NCBI RefSeq assembly: GCF_025370785.1 | Contig: NZ_JAMXFA010000005.1 | Span: 173,508-237,507, forward strand | Source: Laspinema olomoucense D3b | GTDB taxonomy: Bacteria > Cyanobacteriota > Cyanobacteriia > Cyanobacteriales > Laspinemataceae | DNA: 64,000 nt | Direction of reading: 5' to 3' | Shown: in pieces, positions 1-10,000 of the stretch | Numbering within the stretch: the first letter of the stretch is position 1 | Layout of the letters: each line of letters starts with the position of its first letter | Notes under the pieces: generated by a model | Databases searched by the model: none | What the model saw: only the letters and a program-made list of their open reading frames with translations | What the model was told of the DNA's origin: nothing | Position numbers and translations under genes: made by a program

Positions 1-1
1 A

Positions 2-295
2 GGTATCGAACTGCCAGAAGATTGCGTATTTGGCAAAAATGTCAAGCGTCCCAAACACCAAATTCTGCGAGAACTCCTGGGAAAAATAACCCCAACCCCA
101 ACCATTTGGTTTGTAGAGGACCGCTTAAAAACTTTAGAATCTGTCCAAAAACAACTGGATTTGACTGGGGTTAAATTATATCTCGCAGACTGGGGATATA
201 ATACCCCCAGCGATCGCTCAGCAGCGCAGAACAATTCGGGGATAGAACTCTTGTCCTTGTCCACCTTCTGCCATGACTGTTCAGTTTGGCCTTAA
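2..295 (+). CDS. HAD-type phosphatase-like protein, 3' part only
   Basis: The reading frame enters from outside the window and ends at a TAA at 293-295, leaving about 97 residues. The visible part includes a FVEDRLKTLESV stretch followed by VKLYLADWGYNTP. An acidic residue followed by a short helix and then a strand ending in aspartate fits the C-terminal half of a HAD-superfamily hydrolase, where a late acidic motif binds Mg. The catalytic DxD motif would lie upstream of the window, so the substrate cannot be judged. The assignment rests on family resemblance only. Confidence 0.5.
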   Translation, partial: GIELPEDCVFGKNVKRPKHQILRELLGKITPTPTIWFVEDRLKTLESVQKQLDLTGVKLYLADWGYNTPSDRSAAQNNSGIELLSLSTFCHDCSVWP

Positions 296-387
296 ATCGG
301 TCCCCAATCATCGAAGGGTCCGGCCCTGGGCTATAAAATAAATACAGCAAAAGCAACAACGGGCTATTTCATACCCAGGGGGAACGG

Positions 388-1617
388 ATGCTAGATCTGA
401 CCAAAATCGCAAGGCAAATGCAGGGAATCAGCGAACATCTTTCCAAAGAAGCGGAACAATCCCGTCAGCGGTTGGAAGTCGCCCAAAAATTGCGGAAAAA
501 AGCTCACTCAGACCAAGAGCATTTGATTCAGGAACGAGAAATTTGGCGCGATCGCATGGGATTTCCCGTTGCTATCCCGGCAGAACCCCTGGACTTTACC
601 CCCTATATCCCTACTCCCCCCAACGTCCAAACCGTGATCGCGACGGATGGGTCTCAGATTGCACCCTCCCATCATGAAATTGCTTACTGTTACTTAATTA
701 ATGTCGGGCGAGTGATTCTCCATTATGGTCAAAGTCGCCTCCCTCTGTTAGATAGTCTGCCGGAGGTGTTTTATAAACCCGAGGACCTGTATATTTCGCG
801 GCAATGGGGGATTAAAACCGAAGAATGGATGGGTTATCGACGGGGGGTTTCCGAGGCGATCGCCCTAGCCGATTTAGCCCTTGCCTTGCGAACCCCAGGC
901 AGCGGTCAAATTGCTCATCCAGAAGCGCCGATTTTAGGCATGGTCGATGGAGCCTTGATTTACTGGTTTCTCGAACCCCTACCCACCGATGCGCGTCAGC
1001 TCATCCTCGGGGCCATTTTAGAAGCTTGGGAAAAAATGCGGCAAGTCAAGGTCCCGATTGTGGGTTATATCAGTGCCTCCCGCAGCAGCGAATCTCTCAG
1101 CTTCTTAAGGTTAGCCGCCTGTCCCCATCCCCACCCCGACTGTTTTAGCCATTGTCCCATCGAGGCTGATTCTGTCCTGCGTCCCTACGACCAAAAAGCT
1201 CCCTGCCAAGTCTTTGATCCCTTGCGGGATACCACATTATGGGCCTCTGTACTCGAACCGGGACAACGCAGTCCCCTGTGGCGCAGTTGTTCGCGGATTT
1301 TGGATTTATATCCCCCGGAACATCAAGTTTATTTCTGTTACCTTCATGTGGGGCCAGAAATTGCCCGAATTGATATGCCTGCCTGGGTTGCCAAAGATCC
1401 ATCGTTGTTAAACATGGCTTTAAGTATGGTTTTGTCCCAAGTGCAAAAAGGGTATGGCTATCCCGTGGTGTTAGCGGAGGCCCACAATCAAGCGGTGGTT
1501 CGGGGAGGCGATCGCGCTCGTTTCTTTGCCCTTTTGGAACAACAAATGATTAAAGCCGGGTTGCAAAATGTCGGCACCTCCTACAAAGAAACCCGCAAAC
1601 GCGGCAGTATTGCTTAA
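388..1617 (+). CDS. nurA: NurA-domain nuclease
   Basis: A 409-residue protein starting at an ATG preceded by GGGGA. An N-terminal coiled-coil-rich segment (residues 1-55) is followed near residue 85 by VIATDGSQI, the DGS motif of the NurA nuclease core in which the aspartate binds the catalytic metal. Further acidic motifs follow (ILGMVDGALI near residue 185; PDCFSHC and later strands). NurA degrades DNA 5'-3' and in archaea works with the HerA ATPase in break repair. No herA homologue is in the window, and cyanobacterial NurA proteins are usually found alone. The family call is firm; the role in this organism is inferred. Confidence 0.8.
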   Translation: MLDLTKIARQMQGISEHLSKEAEQSRQRLEVAQKLRKKAHSDQEHLIQEREIWRDRMGFPVAIPAEPLDFTPYIPTPPNVQTVIATDGSQIAPSHHEIAYCYLINVGRVILHYGQSRLPLLDSLPEVFYKPEDLYISRQWGIKTEEWMGYRRGVSEAIALADLALALRTPGSGQIAHPEAPILGMVDGALIYWFLEPLPTDARQLILGAILEAWEKMRQVKVPIVGYISASRSSESLSFLRLAACPHPHPDCFSHCPIEADSVLRPYDQKAPCQVFDPLRDTTLWASVLEPGQRSPLWRSCSRILDLYPPEHQVYFCYLHVGPEIARIDMPAWVAKDPSLLNMALSMVLSQVQKGYGYPVVLAEAHNQAVVRGGDRARFFALLEQQMIKAGLQNVGTSYKETRKRGSIA

Positions 1618-1721
1618 AAGAAGGATTCAGCATGAAAGCCCCACCATGAATTCCTCGTGACTGGGCTACAGAGTCCAGTCACACACCTTTGGAAGATCTC
1701 CCTCCATTGCTCTACAGACGT

Positions 1722-1982
1722 TCAAAACTCAAAACTCCCCTCATCCAGAGTTTCCAGTAATAAATTGACCTGTTGCTGTCGTTGAGAGAGGAACGATTCG
1801 CACTGCCGCAGATACTCAACTGCGGTGGTGAATTGGTCGAAAACCTCAGCTAATTCCAATTCCCCCGATTCGACTCGTTCAACGATCGCTTCAATTTGAG
1901 CCACCGTTGCCTCATAGTTCCAGTCTGGTTCGGGGGTAAAACCCTTGTTCTTAGAAGTCGGAACCCGCCCTGAATTGCTCAT
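1722..1982 (-). CDS. xseB: Exodeoxyribonuclease VII small subunit
   Basis: From the ATG at 1982 the protein has 86 residues. A longer frame to 2063 exists, but the extra residues are not family-like. The core [17 protein letters not shown] with [17 protein letters not shown] forms the two antiparallel helices typical of XseB, which binds XseA to make the enzyme that cuts single-stranded DNA into oligonucleotides. The length matches the family (about 70-90 residues). The large-subunit gene xseA is not beside it in this window. The C-terminus ends in acidic/aromatic residues, as is common for XseB. Confidence 0.85.
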   Translation of the reverse strand: MSNSGRVPTSKNKGFTPEPDWNYEATVAQIEAIVERVESGELELAEVFDQFTTAVEYLRQCESFLSQRQQQVNLLLETLDEGSFEF

Positions 1983-2314
1983 TATCTGTTCGTCTGAAGG
2001 GACTGTTAATAAAATCTGCTTAATTTTAATAGATCTCTGGGTGAAGTGCGAGCAATGGGCCAATTTTATACCCGTTGTTGGTAAATTTTATCTCGAAAAT
2101 GGTCAATTATTTAGTTATATATACTTAATTTGCCCGGTTTAAGAGCAGATTTTACCCTCTAAATTAAAAAAGGTTACCCGCTCTTAATTCATAGGGACCT
2201 CTTGACGATCCACTTTGGGTAGGCTAGGGTGGAATCAAAAATTTTTATGCTGCCTGTGCATGAAATTAACCCATGAAATCAACGGAATGGGGCTGAAGCG
2301 AGAAATTTATACAA

Positions 2315-2812
2315 ATGGCACGAACTCTCAACCTAGAAATTAAGGAATCTGCAGAAGAACTGAAACAACTGCTAGACAGGCAGACCAGTGTCCAAATGAA
2401 AGAAAGACTGCAAGCTTTGTACTTACTGAAAACAGGAACTCTCTGTACTTTGCAAGAGTTATCTTCAGTTTTAGTCAGAGACCCTTCAACAATTTATCGC
2501 TGGTTTCAGAAGTACAAACATGAGGGATTAGAGGGATTACTCAAACCCTATAAAAGCCCAGGTAAAACTACCACTATTCCCTCAGCAGCAATGGGTAAAT
2601 TAAAGCAATATTTAGAAGAAAATAAGGGATTTAAGAGTTATGGAGAGATTCAAACTTGGTTAAAAGAAGAATGTGGAGTGGATGTTAGCTATCATGTAGT
2701 TTATAGAGCAGTGCATCAGAAGCTGAAGGCCCAAATAAAAGGGTCTAAAACCCCAAAAAGACTCAGAAAAAATAGTGGGATAGAAGAACCGCAACTGTTC
2801 CTTGAGAAGTGA
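2315..2812 (+). pseudogene. IS630-type transposase, N-terminal part only
   Basis: A 165-residue ORF containing only the DNA-binding half of an IS630-family transposase: a helix-turn-helix (TLQELSSVLVRDPSTIYRWF, about residues 45-65) and a second winged-helix segment (SYGEIQTWLKEECGVDVSYH, about residues 110-130). Full-length relatives are about 340 residues and carry a DDE catalytic domain. Here the frame ends after a basic stretch, and no DDE motif is visible in the following 140 bp. I see no terminal inverted repeats around it. It is probably a decayed insertion rather than an active gene, although HTH-only IS630 ORFs can also be half of a frameshifted pair. Confidence 0.65.
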
Positions 2813-2949
2813 TACGCATTGGGTTGAGTATCTGAAGAACAGTAACTTGTTTCAAAGCATTGAATCTTAATTCTTATAAATTTGGCGGGAGAAGGGGGCC
2901 TTAACCCTAATCATCAGGGAATCGGGTTTTGTCGCATCAGACCCCGGGG

Positions 2950-3246
2950 CTATTTTTTTGCCAAGCATGAAGCGATCGCCCCTTCTAGGTCCGGTTGACT
3001 TAATTCCGTAATGATAAAGACTTCTTGCACCGTTTTTCCCTGTCTGGCAATCACCTTATATCCGCCCAAAATAGGAACCGATATCTTTAACTTCATCTGA
3101 GGACAGTGACCTTTGGCGCGACCAATTACCCCGGGAGTAATGGTTTGAATGCCGAGGCAACCCGTTAACTTTTCCAGGATGGCGATTAAACCAGGAATAT
3201 GAGTGGAGTGATTCAGAACCAAGCGACCGCTAGAAGGTTTTCCCAT
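2950..3246 (-). CDS. DUF2103 putative metal-binding protein
   Basis: From the ATG at 3246 this is a 98-residue protein opening with MGKPSSGRLVLNHSTHIPGL, the characteristic start of the DUF2103 family, which is widespread in cyanobacteria. A frame extending 16 codons further upstream lacks family residues, so the internal start was chosen. His and Cys residues (LNHSTH, CLG, GHCPQM) could bind metal, as the family description suggests. The biochemical function is unknown. It is a single gene read away from clpS and separated from it by about 200 bp. Confidence 0.75.
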   Translation of the reverse strand: MGKPSSGRLVLNHSTHIPGLIAILEKLTGCLGIQTITPGVIGRAKGHCPQMKLKISVPILGGYKVIARQGKTVQEVFIITELSQPDLEGAIASCLAKK

Positions 3247-3451
3247 GAGATGTTTACCAAATAGAATAGTGTTTTCTTGATATGGGGGAACCAATCAAAG
3301 GCTGGTACAGCCTGGAAATCAGCTCGGATACCCTAGACGAGAAATTTCGCGCCTGTAGCTTACAGTATGCAACCTACTGGTTCATCTTAAGGGTAAACCG
3401 TGAAACCCTAATTTTGAACCCTCAGCTTGGATGCCGGATTTTTTAACGGGA

Positions 3452-3745
3452 TTAGGCTTTTTCTAAAGGAGCCATCGTTAATCCAGCGCGGCTAAGTTGC
3501 TGGTGGTACAATTCAGCTTGCTCTAGTGGACCCACCCAGACTGTGGCTTGTCCTTCAAAGTGAACTTGATTGGTGAGTTCCCAAGCGCGATCGCTCGTCA
3601 TGTTGGGAATGTACTTCATTAAGCAGGAAGAAACGTGCTGAAACGTATTAAAATCATCGTTTAGCACGATTACTTTATAATTCGGGTACGGTTGTCGGGT
3701 AACTTGACCAACTTGGTCCGGCGCAATAGTGGGCGCTGTCGCCAT
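3452..3745 (-). CDS. clpS: ATP-dependent Clp protease adaptor ClpS
   Basis: A 97-residue protein from the ATG at 3745 (an in-frame ATG at 3778 would add 11 residues). KVIVLNDDFNTFQHV is the ClpS core. The NDD segment and the His in NQVHFEGQATVWVG match the residues that bind destabilising N-terminal amino acids of substrates. ClpS docks on the ClpC/ClpA N-domain and hands N-degron substrates to the Clp protease in the cytoplasm. Cyanobacteria usually encode two ClpS paralogues; which one this is cannot be settled from the sequence alone. Confidence 0.88.
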   Translation of the reverse strand: MATAPTIAPDQVGQVTRQPYPNYKVIVLNDDFNTFQHVSSCLMKYIPNMTSDRAWELTNQVHFEGQATVWVGPLEQAELYHQQLSRAGLTMAPLEKA

Positions 3746-3778
3746 TGATCGAATTTTTACTGAAAGTCCCCTAGTCAT

Positions 3779-4271
3779 AGCCTTAGCCTTACCGAATTAA
3801 GTTAACAATAATAGTTCTGTACAGTGATTCTGTGGTTAGTTTAACAAGGAACTGACGGATCATCAATCCATTGAGTCGGGATGGGTCATAAATTGTCAAG
3901 GGCGGGGCTAATTTTTACCCCTGGGGGATAAAAGTCCGGTTAAGGGCCGATCGCCCCTCCACCCGCCGGAATCATTGCCCTAAGTTTAGGGAAACCGCAG
4001 ACTGTCCGGGATGTTCGGGAATGGAAACAAGCAGGGCGATCCTTGGCTCCGGAGGTTGTGGTTTGGGAGGCGATCGCCAATTGCGCAACCCTCCAACCAA
4101 GGGTAATCCGTCAATCGCCCCTTTAACCGATTGAGGTCAAAAACAGGAGCATCTCACCCGGGAGCGTGCCGTCATCCGGGAGAGGAACCGGATGGATTCC
4201 GGGCTTTGATTCACTGCTTTAAAACATAGAAAAACCCGAGGGTTTTTAAATAATTATCAGCTAGAATTAAA
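3779..4271. other. Intergenic region with a hairpin at its left-gene side
   Basis: About 490 bp between the divergently spaced minus-strand genes clpS and the cyclase. It holds several HIP1 sites. At 4230-4247 a short AAAAACC/GGTTTTT hairpin with a CGAG loop lies just downstream of the cyclase stop and could terminate it. No ORF, tRNA or longer repeat is visible. Confidence 0.6.
4230..4247 (-). terminator. Probable terminator of the cyclase gene
   Basis: AAAAACC at 4230-4236 pairs with GGTTTTT at 4241-4247 around a CGAG loop, 25 bp beyond the stop of the minus-strand cyclase gene. The stem is weak in GC, so termination efficiency is uncertain. Confidence 0.4.
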
Positions 4272-5336
4272 CTAAACAATAGGTTTTTTACCCATCAGGA
4301 GATAGGTCAACATTTCTCCTTTGCCTTTGACGGGAATTAGGCCCCGGTTTTCAAATACAAAATCATCAGCCAGACATTTATAAGTCGAAGTCGTCACTTG
4401 AATCCGTCCAGGAATGCCATGAGATTCCATTCTTGAAGCTGTATTAACCGTATCCCCCCATAAGTCATAACTAAACTTTTTAGTTCCAATTACTCCAGCT
4501 TCCACCGGGCCGGTACTGATGCCGATCCGCATGGCGATGGTTTCGCCATGATTCGTCCTTAATTGGGTCGTAGCGTCGAGCATATCGAGAGCCATTTGGG
4601 CGATCGCCTGAGCATGGTCCGGCCTAGGCATGGGTAAACCCCCGACCACCATATAAGCATCGCCAATGGTTTTAATTTTTTCCAACCCATATTTATCCGC
4701 CAACTCATCAAACAACGAGAAAATATGGTTAAGAAATTCCACCAATTCCGGGGGAGATAAATGAGAAGAAAGCTGGGAAAAGCCGACAATATCTGCAAAT
4801 AAAACGGTGACATCGGAAAAATTATCAGCGATCGTCCGTTCCCCCGCCTTCAGGCGTTCGGCAATGGGTTTGGGTAAAATATTCAACAAGAGGAGTTCAG
4901 ATTTAGCCTGTTCATCTTGTAATTTTTGTAAAACCGCTTGTTCTTGGTCTCGCAGGCGTTTTTTCTCCAAAGAGGCACTAATCCGAGCTTTTAACAGGAC
5001 CGGATTAAACGGTTTAGAGAGATAGTCTTCTGCACCTAACTCAATGCATTTGACCACACTATCAATATCATCCACAGCGGAAATCATAATCACCGGGATA
5101 TGGCGCAGACTGGAATCGGCCTTAATTTCCTCTAAGACTTGATAGCCATTAAGATGGGGCATCATAATATCCAGTAGCACGAGATCGAAGGGTTCCGCTC
5201 GGATTAATTCGAGTGCCTTCAGACCATCTTCTGCAATTTTGACGTGGTAGCCTTGCCGCTTCAAGCGGCGGCAGAGGAGATCGCGGTTGGCTTCAACATC
5301 ATCAACTACCAGCACCGAGGCTTGGTCAAGGTTCAT
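4272..5336 (-). CDS. Receiver domain-adenylate cyclase fusion
   Basis: 354 residues. Residues 1-125 are a CheY-like receiver (VLVVDDVEANRDLL, phospho-acceptor Asp in LVLLDIMMP, Lys in LSKPFNP). A coiled coil (about 130-160) links it to a class III cyclase domain (about 170-350). Metal-binding aspartates are seen in LFADIVGF and IGDAY. The purine-selecting residues read Lys in EKIKTIGDAY and Asp in YDLWGDTVN, the ATP-specific combination, so cAMP is the expected product. A phosphorelay input controlling cAMP synthesis is the natural reading. The cognate kinase could be the multi-PAS kinase just upstream (5839-9366), but that is only proximity. Confidence 0.88.
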   Translation of the reverse strand: MNLDQASVLVVDDVEANRDLLCRRLKRQGYHVKIAEDGLKALELIRAEPFDLVLLDIMMPHLNGYQVLEEIKADSSLRHIPVIMISAVDDIDSVVKCIELGAEDYLSKPFNPVLLKARISASLEKKRLRDQEQAVLQKLQDEQAKSELLLLNILPKPIAERLKAGERTIADNFSDVTVLFADIVGFSQLSSHLSPPELVEFLNHIFSLFDELADKYGLEKIKTIGDAYMVVGGLPMPRPDHAQAIAQMALDMLDATTQLRTNHGETIAMRIGISTGPVEAGVIGTKKFSYDLWGDTVNTASRMESHGIPGRIQVTTSTYKCLADDFVFENRGLIPVKGKGEMLTYLLMGKKPIV

Positions 5337-5838
5337 GGCATCGACTCTTTAAAATCTAGCAGGCTCGAAATAGCAATCGGGCAGGGGTTTAATGGGGTTA
5401 ACCCGTCTCGGAACGGGCGATCGCCTCTAGGAGACGATGGGGTTCCGTTAGCCGTGGGATCATGGAGATCCCCTAGGAGATAGAACCTATGGATACCAAA
5501 TCCGGGGGTCAAAGTTCTGTTTTGAGGTTAGCCCTTTTCATCGGGGCTTTGTCTGTGTCGCTGTACCCGACTGGGTGCAGCTACACAGACAAACGAGAAC
5601 CGAGGGGAGTATTAGAGGAGTTTTGGGCGATCGCATCATGGCATTAGTGTCCGCATAGCTGGGTTTACTGAGAGTGAAGGAGCAAATCAACCCCTGATGG
5701 CGTTTGCTCTCTCCCCGTGGTGCAAGTGATTCTGCTTCATAGCGTGGACAGAGGAAAACTTCCTAGGATTCTACCTATTTCTTAAAGGTTCTATCCCACG
5801 GACAGAGAATTTCCCAGGGAAAATGCCTCGTTTGAGCA
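5337..5838. other. Intergenic region, nothing assigned
   Basis: About 500 bp between two minus-strand signalling genes. It contains a loosely repeated AGATAGAACC/GGTTCTATC pair (around 5477 and 5787) and HIP1 sites. I see no coding sequence or clear RNA gene; it presumably contains the cyclase promoter. Confidence 0.5.
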
Positions 5839-8800
5839 TTAGGGGTGAGGCTGAACTGGGACAGTCCGGAGACGGACGGTAAAAGTGGAGCCCACTCCCA
5901 CTTCACTGGTAACGGAGATGTCACCTCCCATCATCTCGCAGAATCGCTGAGAAATAGCTAATCCTAAACCCGTACCTCCATACTTGCGCGTTGTAGAAGG
6001 GTCTGCTTGGGTAAAAGCGTTAAAAATTTGATTCATTTGTTCCGGACTCATGCCAATCCCTGTATCTGTCACCCGAAAGACAATACAGGGAGACGGAGGC
6101 CCCAGCGGGTCACCGTTGACAGGGGAAATAGAATCCTTCCTCATCGCCTCCCCAGACTCCCCGAGAGATGAGTTCACAGGGGACTGAGGAATCCAGCAGA
6201 GGTCCCGAGAGACCTCAAAGGTAATGGTTCCTTGGGTGGTGAATTTAGCGGCATTACTCAATAGGTTTAATAACACTTGTCGGATTTTTGTCAAGTCTGC
6301 ATATAAGGTTCCGATATCAGGCGGACAGATTGATTCAAATGTATTGTTATTTTTTTGAATCAGAGGTTTGGCGGTGGCGATGACATTATCAAGTAGGGTT
6401 GGGATCTCGAAGGTTTCTAAATAGAGTTCCATCTTACCTGCTTCGATTTTGGAAATGTCTAAAATATCGTTAATCAGGGAGAGTAAGTGTCTCCCGGCAA
6501 TTTGGATTCTTTGCAAATCCGGGATGAATTCTTCAGACCCTAAATCTTCGGATTCTTCGAGGAGAATTTCGCTGTAGCCGATAATGGCATTGAGGGGGGT
6601 TCGCAGTTCGTGGCTCATGTTAGCCAGAAAGGCACTTTTAGCACGGTTTGCAGCTTCGGCGGCGGCTTTGGCTTCTTGCAATTGCTGGGAGACTTTTTTG
6701 CGATCGCTGATATCGTTGAGAGTTCCCGCCAGACCGATAATTGTGCCATCGGGAGAGAGTCGCAGTCTGGCATAAACATCCATCCAGCGGCGATCGCCTG
6801 TCTTAGTCAGATAACAGACCTCATGGCGGCAAATGTCAAGCTGCCGCTGAACCAATTTCTGGAATTTTTGTTGAGTCTCGGGGTAATTGTCGGGATGAAT
6901 ATAGTTTAAAAACGGCGTCCCGAGAGTTTCTTCGATACTGTATCCTGAGATTTCGGTCCAAGCTGGATTGAGGAAGGTCCAGCATCCCTGGGGATCGGTT
7001 TGAAAAATGACTTCTTGAACCGTATTTACTACAGACCGATATTTTTCTTCGCTTTCTTGCAAAGAGGTGATTAATTGCAGTTTTTCCGCTTCTGCGCGCT
7101 TGCGGGCGGTAATATCTCGGACGATCGCCAAGGCTTCCTGCTCTCCACTGGCTACAACCCGGCTTTCATAGCTAAAAACCTCTTCATTAATTTTTAAATC
7201 ATACTCAAAAATTTCAATTTCATGACTTGCTAAAGTTTTTTCCAAGGCTTCAATACAATCAAAAACGACTTCTTCAGACAATAAATCATTTAATTTTTTA
7301 CCTAAAAAATGGCCCGTTAAATTGCCAAAATCGATGCCGTTGACAGGTTTAAAGTCCAGAATTGTTTTTTTGCGATCAAAGCGGAACATTAAATCAGGCA
7401 TGGCATTGAGCAAGGCGCGATTTTTGGCTTCGCTTTTGCTCAATAAGGACATGGCGTGTAACATTTGGAACTCCGACCGTTTGCGATCGCTAATATCCTG
7501 CACCGAACCCAACACCTTCTTAGACGATTCCCCTTCATTATCAACGGTTCGGGCGGAATCGCGCAACCAACAAATTTCACCAGATTTAGTAAAAATTCGG
7601 TATTCCAATACTGCCCCATTTTCCCCCAACATTTCTCGCTCAAATTGCCGAAACTTGGGCAAATCCTCGGGATGAATCACCCCATGCCAGCCGCCTTTTT
7701 GATTGATTTCTTCTCGGGTATAGCCGGTAATTCGTTTAAAAGATTCAGTGACCCATTCGGCGATCGGTTCACCCTGCTCATTGAGGGTCATGGAATACAC
7801 AAAATCCGAAGCCAGTTCAGAAATGGCGCGATAGCGGGCTTCACTCTGACGCAAGGCTTCTACCGATTTGGTGCGTTCTGTGATATCGGTGAGGTAACCT
7901 TCTAGGGCAAATAATTCTCCATTAACTGAAAAAATCCCTCGTCCTTGTTCCGAAACCCATTTGATTTCTTTAGTCCGAGTGATGATGCGGTAAGCGCATT
8001 CAAAAGGCTGTTGGTTTTGTAAACTGGATTGGACCTTTTCCCAGAGTTGGTCTTGGTCGTCAGGATGGATGATTTTGGAAAAAGAAAACTGGTGATTACC
8101 GATGAGTTCTTCTGGATTATATCCGGTTAACTGGATACATCCATCGCTGACAAATTCCATTGTCCAGTTTCGGTCATTTTTACAGCGATAAACCATGCCT
8201 GGGAGGTTGCTCATCAGGGTGGCTAGGGTTCGTTGATTTTCAGTTACTGTGGCGATCAACAATTTTTCCAGGTCTTGGGACCGCTTGCGATCGCTAATAT
8301 CTCGGACTGCTGCCACTCGGACTCCCGTCCCAGAATTTAAAATTTCTTTCCCCTGAATTTCCACGAAAAAATTTGTGCCATCTTTTTTTACAAGCTCTAC
8401 TTCATAAGGGGTTTCATCCCCTAAGCTAATCATTTGTAAAGCAATTTTTTTAGAGTTTGGAGTTAAAAAATTCAGGGCATTTTTGCCAATCAACTCCGCT
8501 TCCGAGTAGCCGCTCATTTTGACGAGGGCTTGATTGACATCGATAATTTTTCCTCGGTTATGAATGATGATGCCTTCAAAGGTGGCTTCGGAGAGTCGGC
8601 GCAATCGGGCTTCGCTAGTGCTTAAAGCCGTTTCGGTTTGCACCTGCTGAGTAATTTCACAAACTAACGCGGCGACTCCGATGAGTTCCCCGGATGGATT
8701 TCGCAGGGGAAGGAGATTCCATTCACAAGGTAGGATTTTGCCCTCTCGGGTGCGATTTTCTAACCGCCAACGTTGTTTAGAGGGGTTGGTTAAAAGCTGG

Positions 8801-9366
8801 TTCCACTGGCGTCGGAAATCAGGTAGGGCATTTTCCGAGATAATTGCCGTGAGTAGAGGGGAGGCGATCGCCTCCCTGGCGTGATAGCCAAAGAGAGTTT
8901 CGGCAGTGGGATTCCAGGTTTGAATCTCACCCTTGAGGTTGAATTCAATAACGGCGATCGGCAGATGATTGAGGTAAAGTGCCAGTTGGTCTGCGGTGGG
9001 GGTCCCCACCCCGGGGACGCCGTAGCCCTCCCTTTCCCGGGAAGTGAGGTGCAAAGGCAATGGCTGAGTAGTTTTCTGGGCGATTTTTAATTGTCCCAAG
9101 GTCCACCCCATCCAGCCAAAGACGAGGGGATTGAGGTCTAGGATCCAGTGGAGGGGATTGGTGAGATGGACCTGGGCGATCGCCCCTAAAGACCAGTCCA
9201 CATCTCGAATCACCATATCTAGAATCCATGCAGTCAATGGGATAGTGCAACCCAAGAGGATTCCCACCAGGGTGTAAGCTTGAATCAGCCCACCCCGCTG
9301 ATTTTTAGGGTTAGAGTTCCCGTCTGGGTTGGGCTTCAAATTCGGGGCCGGTAAATTAATAGGCAT
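5839..9366 (-). CDS. Membrane-anchored six-PAS sensor histidine kinase
   Basis: 1175 residues. Two hydrophobic segments (about residues 28-50 and 75-95) form a small N-terminal membrane anchor. Six PAS-type units follow, beginning with LPIAVIEFN (about 133), FEGIIIHN, LPGMVYRC, ASDFVYSM, MPDLMFRF and VQEVIFQTD, each closed by an I(S/T)DRK or I(S/T)xRKR-type linker. The transmitter contains the phospho-acceptor His in MSHELRTPLNAIIGYSE, then an HATPase with NLLSNAAKF (N box), DTGIGM (G1) and GGTGLGLAI (G2). No receiver is attached, so it must phosphorylate a separate partner; the receiver proteins at 10001-10378 and 4272-5336 are candidates by position. The sensed ligand is unknown. Confidence 0.9.
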   Translation of the reverse strand: MPINLPAPNLKPNPDGNSNPKNQRGGLIQAYTLVGILLGCTIPLTAWILDMVIRDVDWSLGAIAQVHLTNPLHWILDLNPLVFGWMGWTLGQLKIAQKTTQPLPLHLTSREREGYGVPGVGTPTADQLALYLNHLPIAVIEFNLKGEIQTWNPTAETLFGYHAREAIASPLLTAIISENALPDFRRQWNQLLTNPSKQRWRLENRTREGKILPCEWNLLPLRNPSGELIGVAALVCEITQQVQTETALSTSEARLRRLSEATFEGIIIHNRGKIIDVNQALVKMSGYSEAELIGKNALNFLTPNSKKIALQMISLGDETPYEVELVKKDGTNFFVEIQGKEILNSGTGVRVAAVRDISDRKRSQDLEKLLIATVTENQRTLATLMSNLPGMVYRCKNDRNWTMEFVSDGCIQLTGYNPEELIGNHQFSFSKIIHPDDQDQLWEKVQSSLQNQQPFECAYRIITRTKEIKWVSEQGRGIFSVNGELFALEGYLTDITERTKSVEALRQSEARYRAISELASDFVYSMTLNEQGEPIAEWVTESFKRITGYTREEINQKGGWHGVIHPEDLPKFRQFEREMLGENGAVLEYRIFTKSGEICWLRDSARTVDNEGESSKKVLGSVQDISDRKRSEFQMLHAMSLLSKSEAKNRALLNAMPDLMFRFDRKKTILDFKPVNGIDFGNLTGHFLGKKLNDLLSEEVVFDCIEALEKTLASHEIEIFEYDLKINEEVFSYESRVVASGEQEALAIVRDITARKRAEAEKLQLITSLQESEEKYRSVVNTVQEVIFQTDPQGCWTFLNPAWTEISGYSIEETLGTPFLNYIHPDNYPETQQKFQKLVQRQLDICRHEVCYLTKTGDRRWMDVYARLRLSPDGTIIGLAGTLNDISDRKKVSQQLQEAKAAAEAANRAKSAFLANMSHELRTPLNAIIGYSEILLEESEDLGSEEFIPDLQRIQIAGRHLLSLINDILDISKIEAGKMELYLETFEIPTLLDNVIATAKPLIQKNNNTFESICPPDIGTLYADLTKIRQVLLNLLSNAAKFTTQGTITFEVSRDLCWIPQSPVNSSLGESGEAMRKDSISPVNGDPLGPPSPCIVFRVTDTGIGMSPEQMNQIFNAFTQADPSTTRKYGGTGLGLAISQRFCEMMGGDISVTSEVGVGSTFTVRLRTVPVQPHP

Positions 9367-10000
9367 CTTGATGAGATCTCTTTGGTGAAGAGGGTGGGTT
9401 TGACTTGAACTGTTCTGTTTAGAGTTCCTGTCTAGTCATCAACGGGATATTATCCACTGCTTTCCTAACCGCTATTTTTGATTCCCGATCCTGGGAGATC
9501 TTAAGGAAGTGAAGGGCAAGGGGTGGCACTTAAATTTTCGTTTCGGAGCACCAAAAATTCGGCCCAAATCGGCAGGTGCTTTGCATCATTGATTCACTTC
9601 CTCTCTTTCCTTTGTTTTCGCTTTATTTTAGGAATCACAGATATTTACTCAAATTAGGGTTTAGATTAACCAAAAAATCAAGAAATAACCCCGAATGGCA
9701 AAGAGTCAGGCATGAATCAGCGGGAAAAATCGAGGTTTTACAGATGAGGGCGATCGGCTGCCCTTTTATTCAGATCTCCTGATTTTAAGATTGAGCCAGA
9801 AATCCCCCCCATTAAAAATCCCCAGTTCGCCCCTGGAGAACTTGGAATACTTAAAAATATCACTCAAAACTTTTGTGGACTGATAGAAGAAATTCCCTTG
9901 ATTGCTGTTCAAGAGGGAAGAAATTGACCCCGTGGCGATCGCACCCTTAAAATTTTCCTCATCCATTCTCCCCATTCCCCATCGGAGTGCCAGAAGCATC
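9367..10000. other. Intergenic region, nothing assigned
   Basis: About 630 bp between the kinase and the receiver gene. Short frames occur on both strands but lack family features or ribosome binding sites. No hairpin with a T-tract is obvious. Confidence 0.5.
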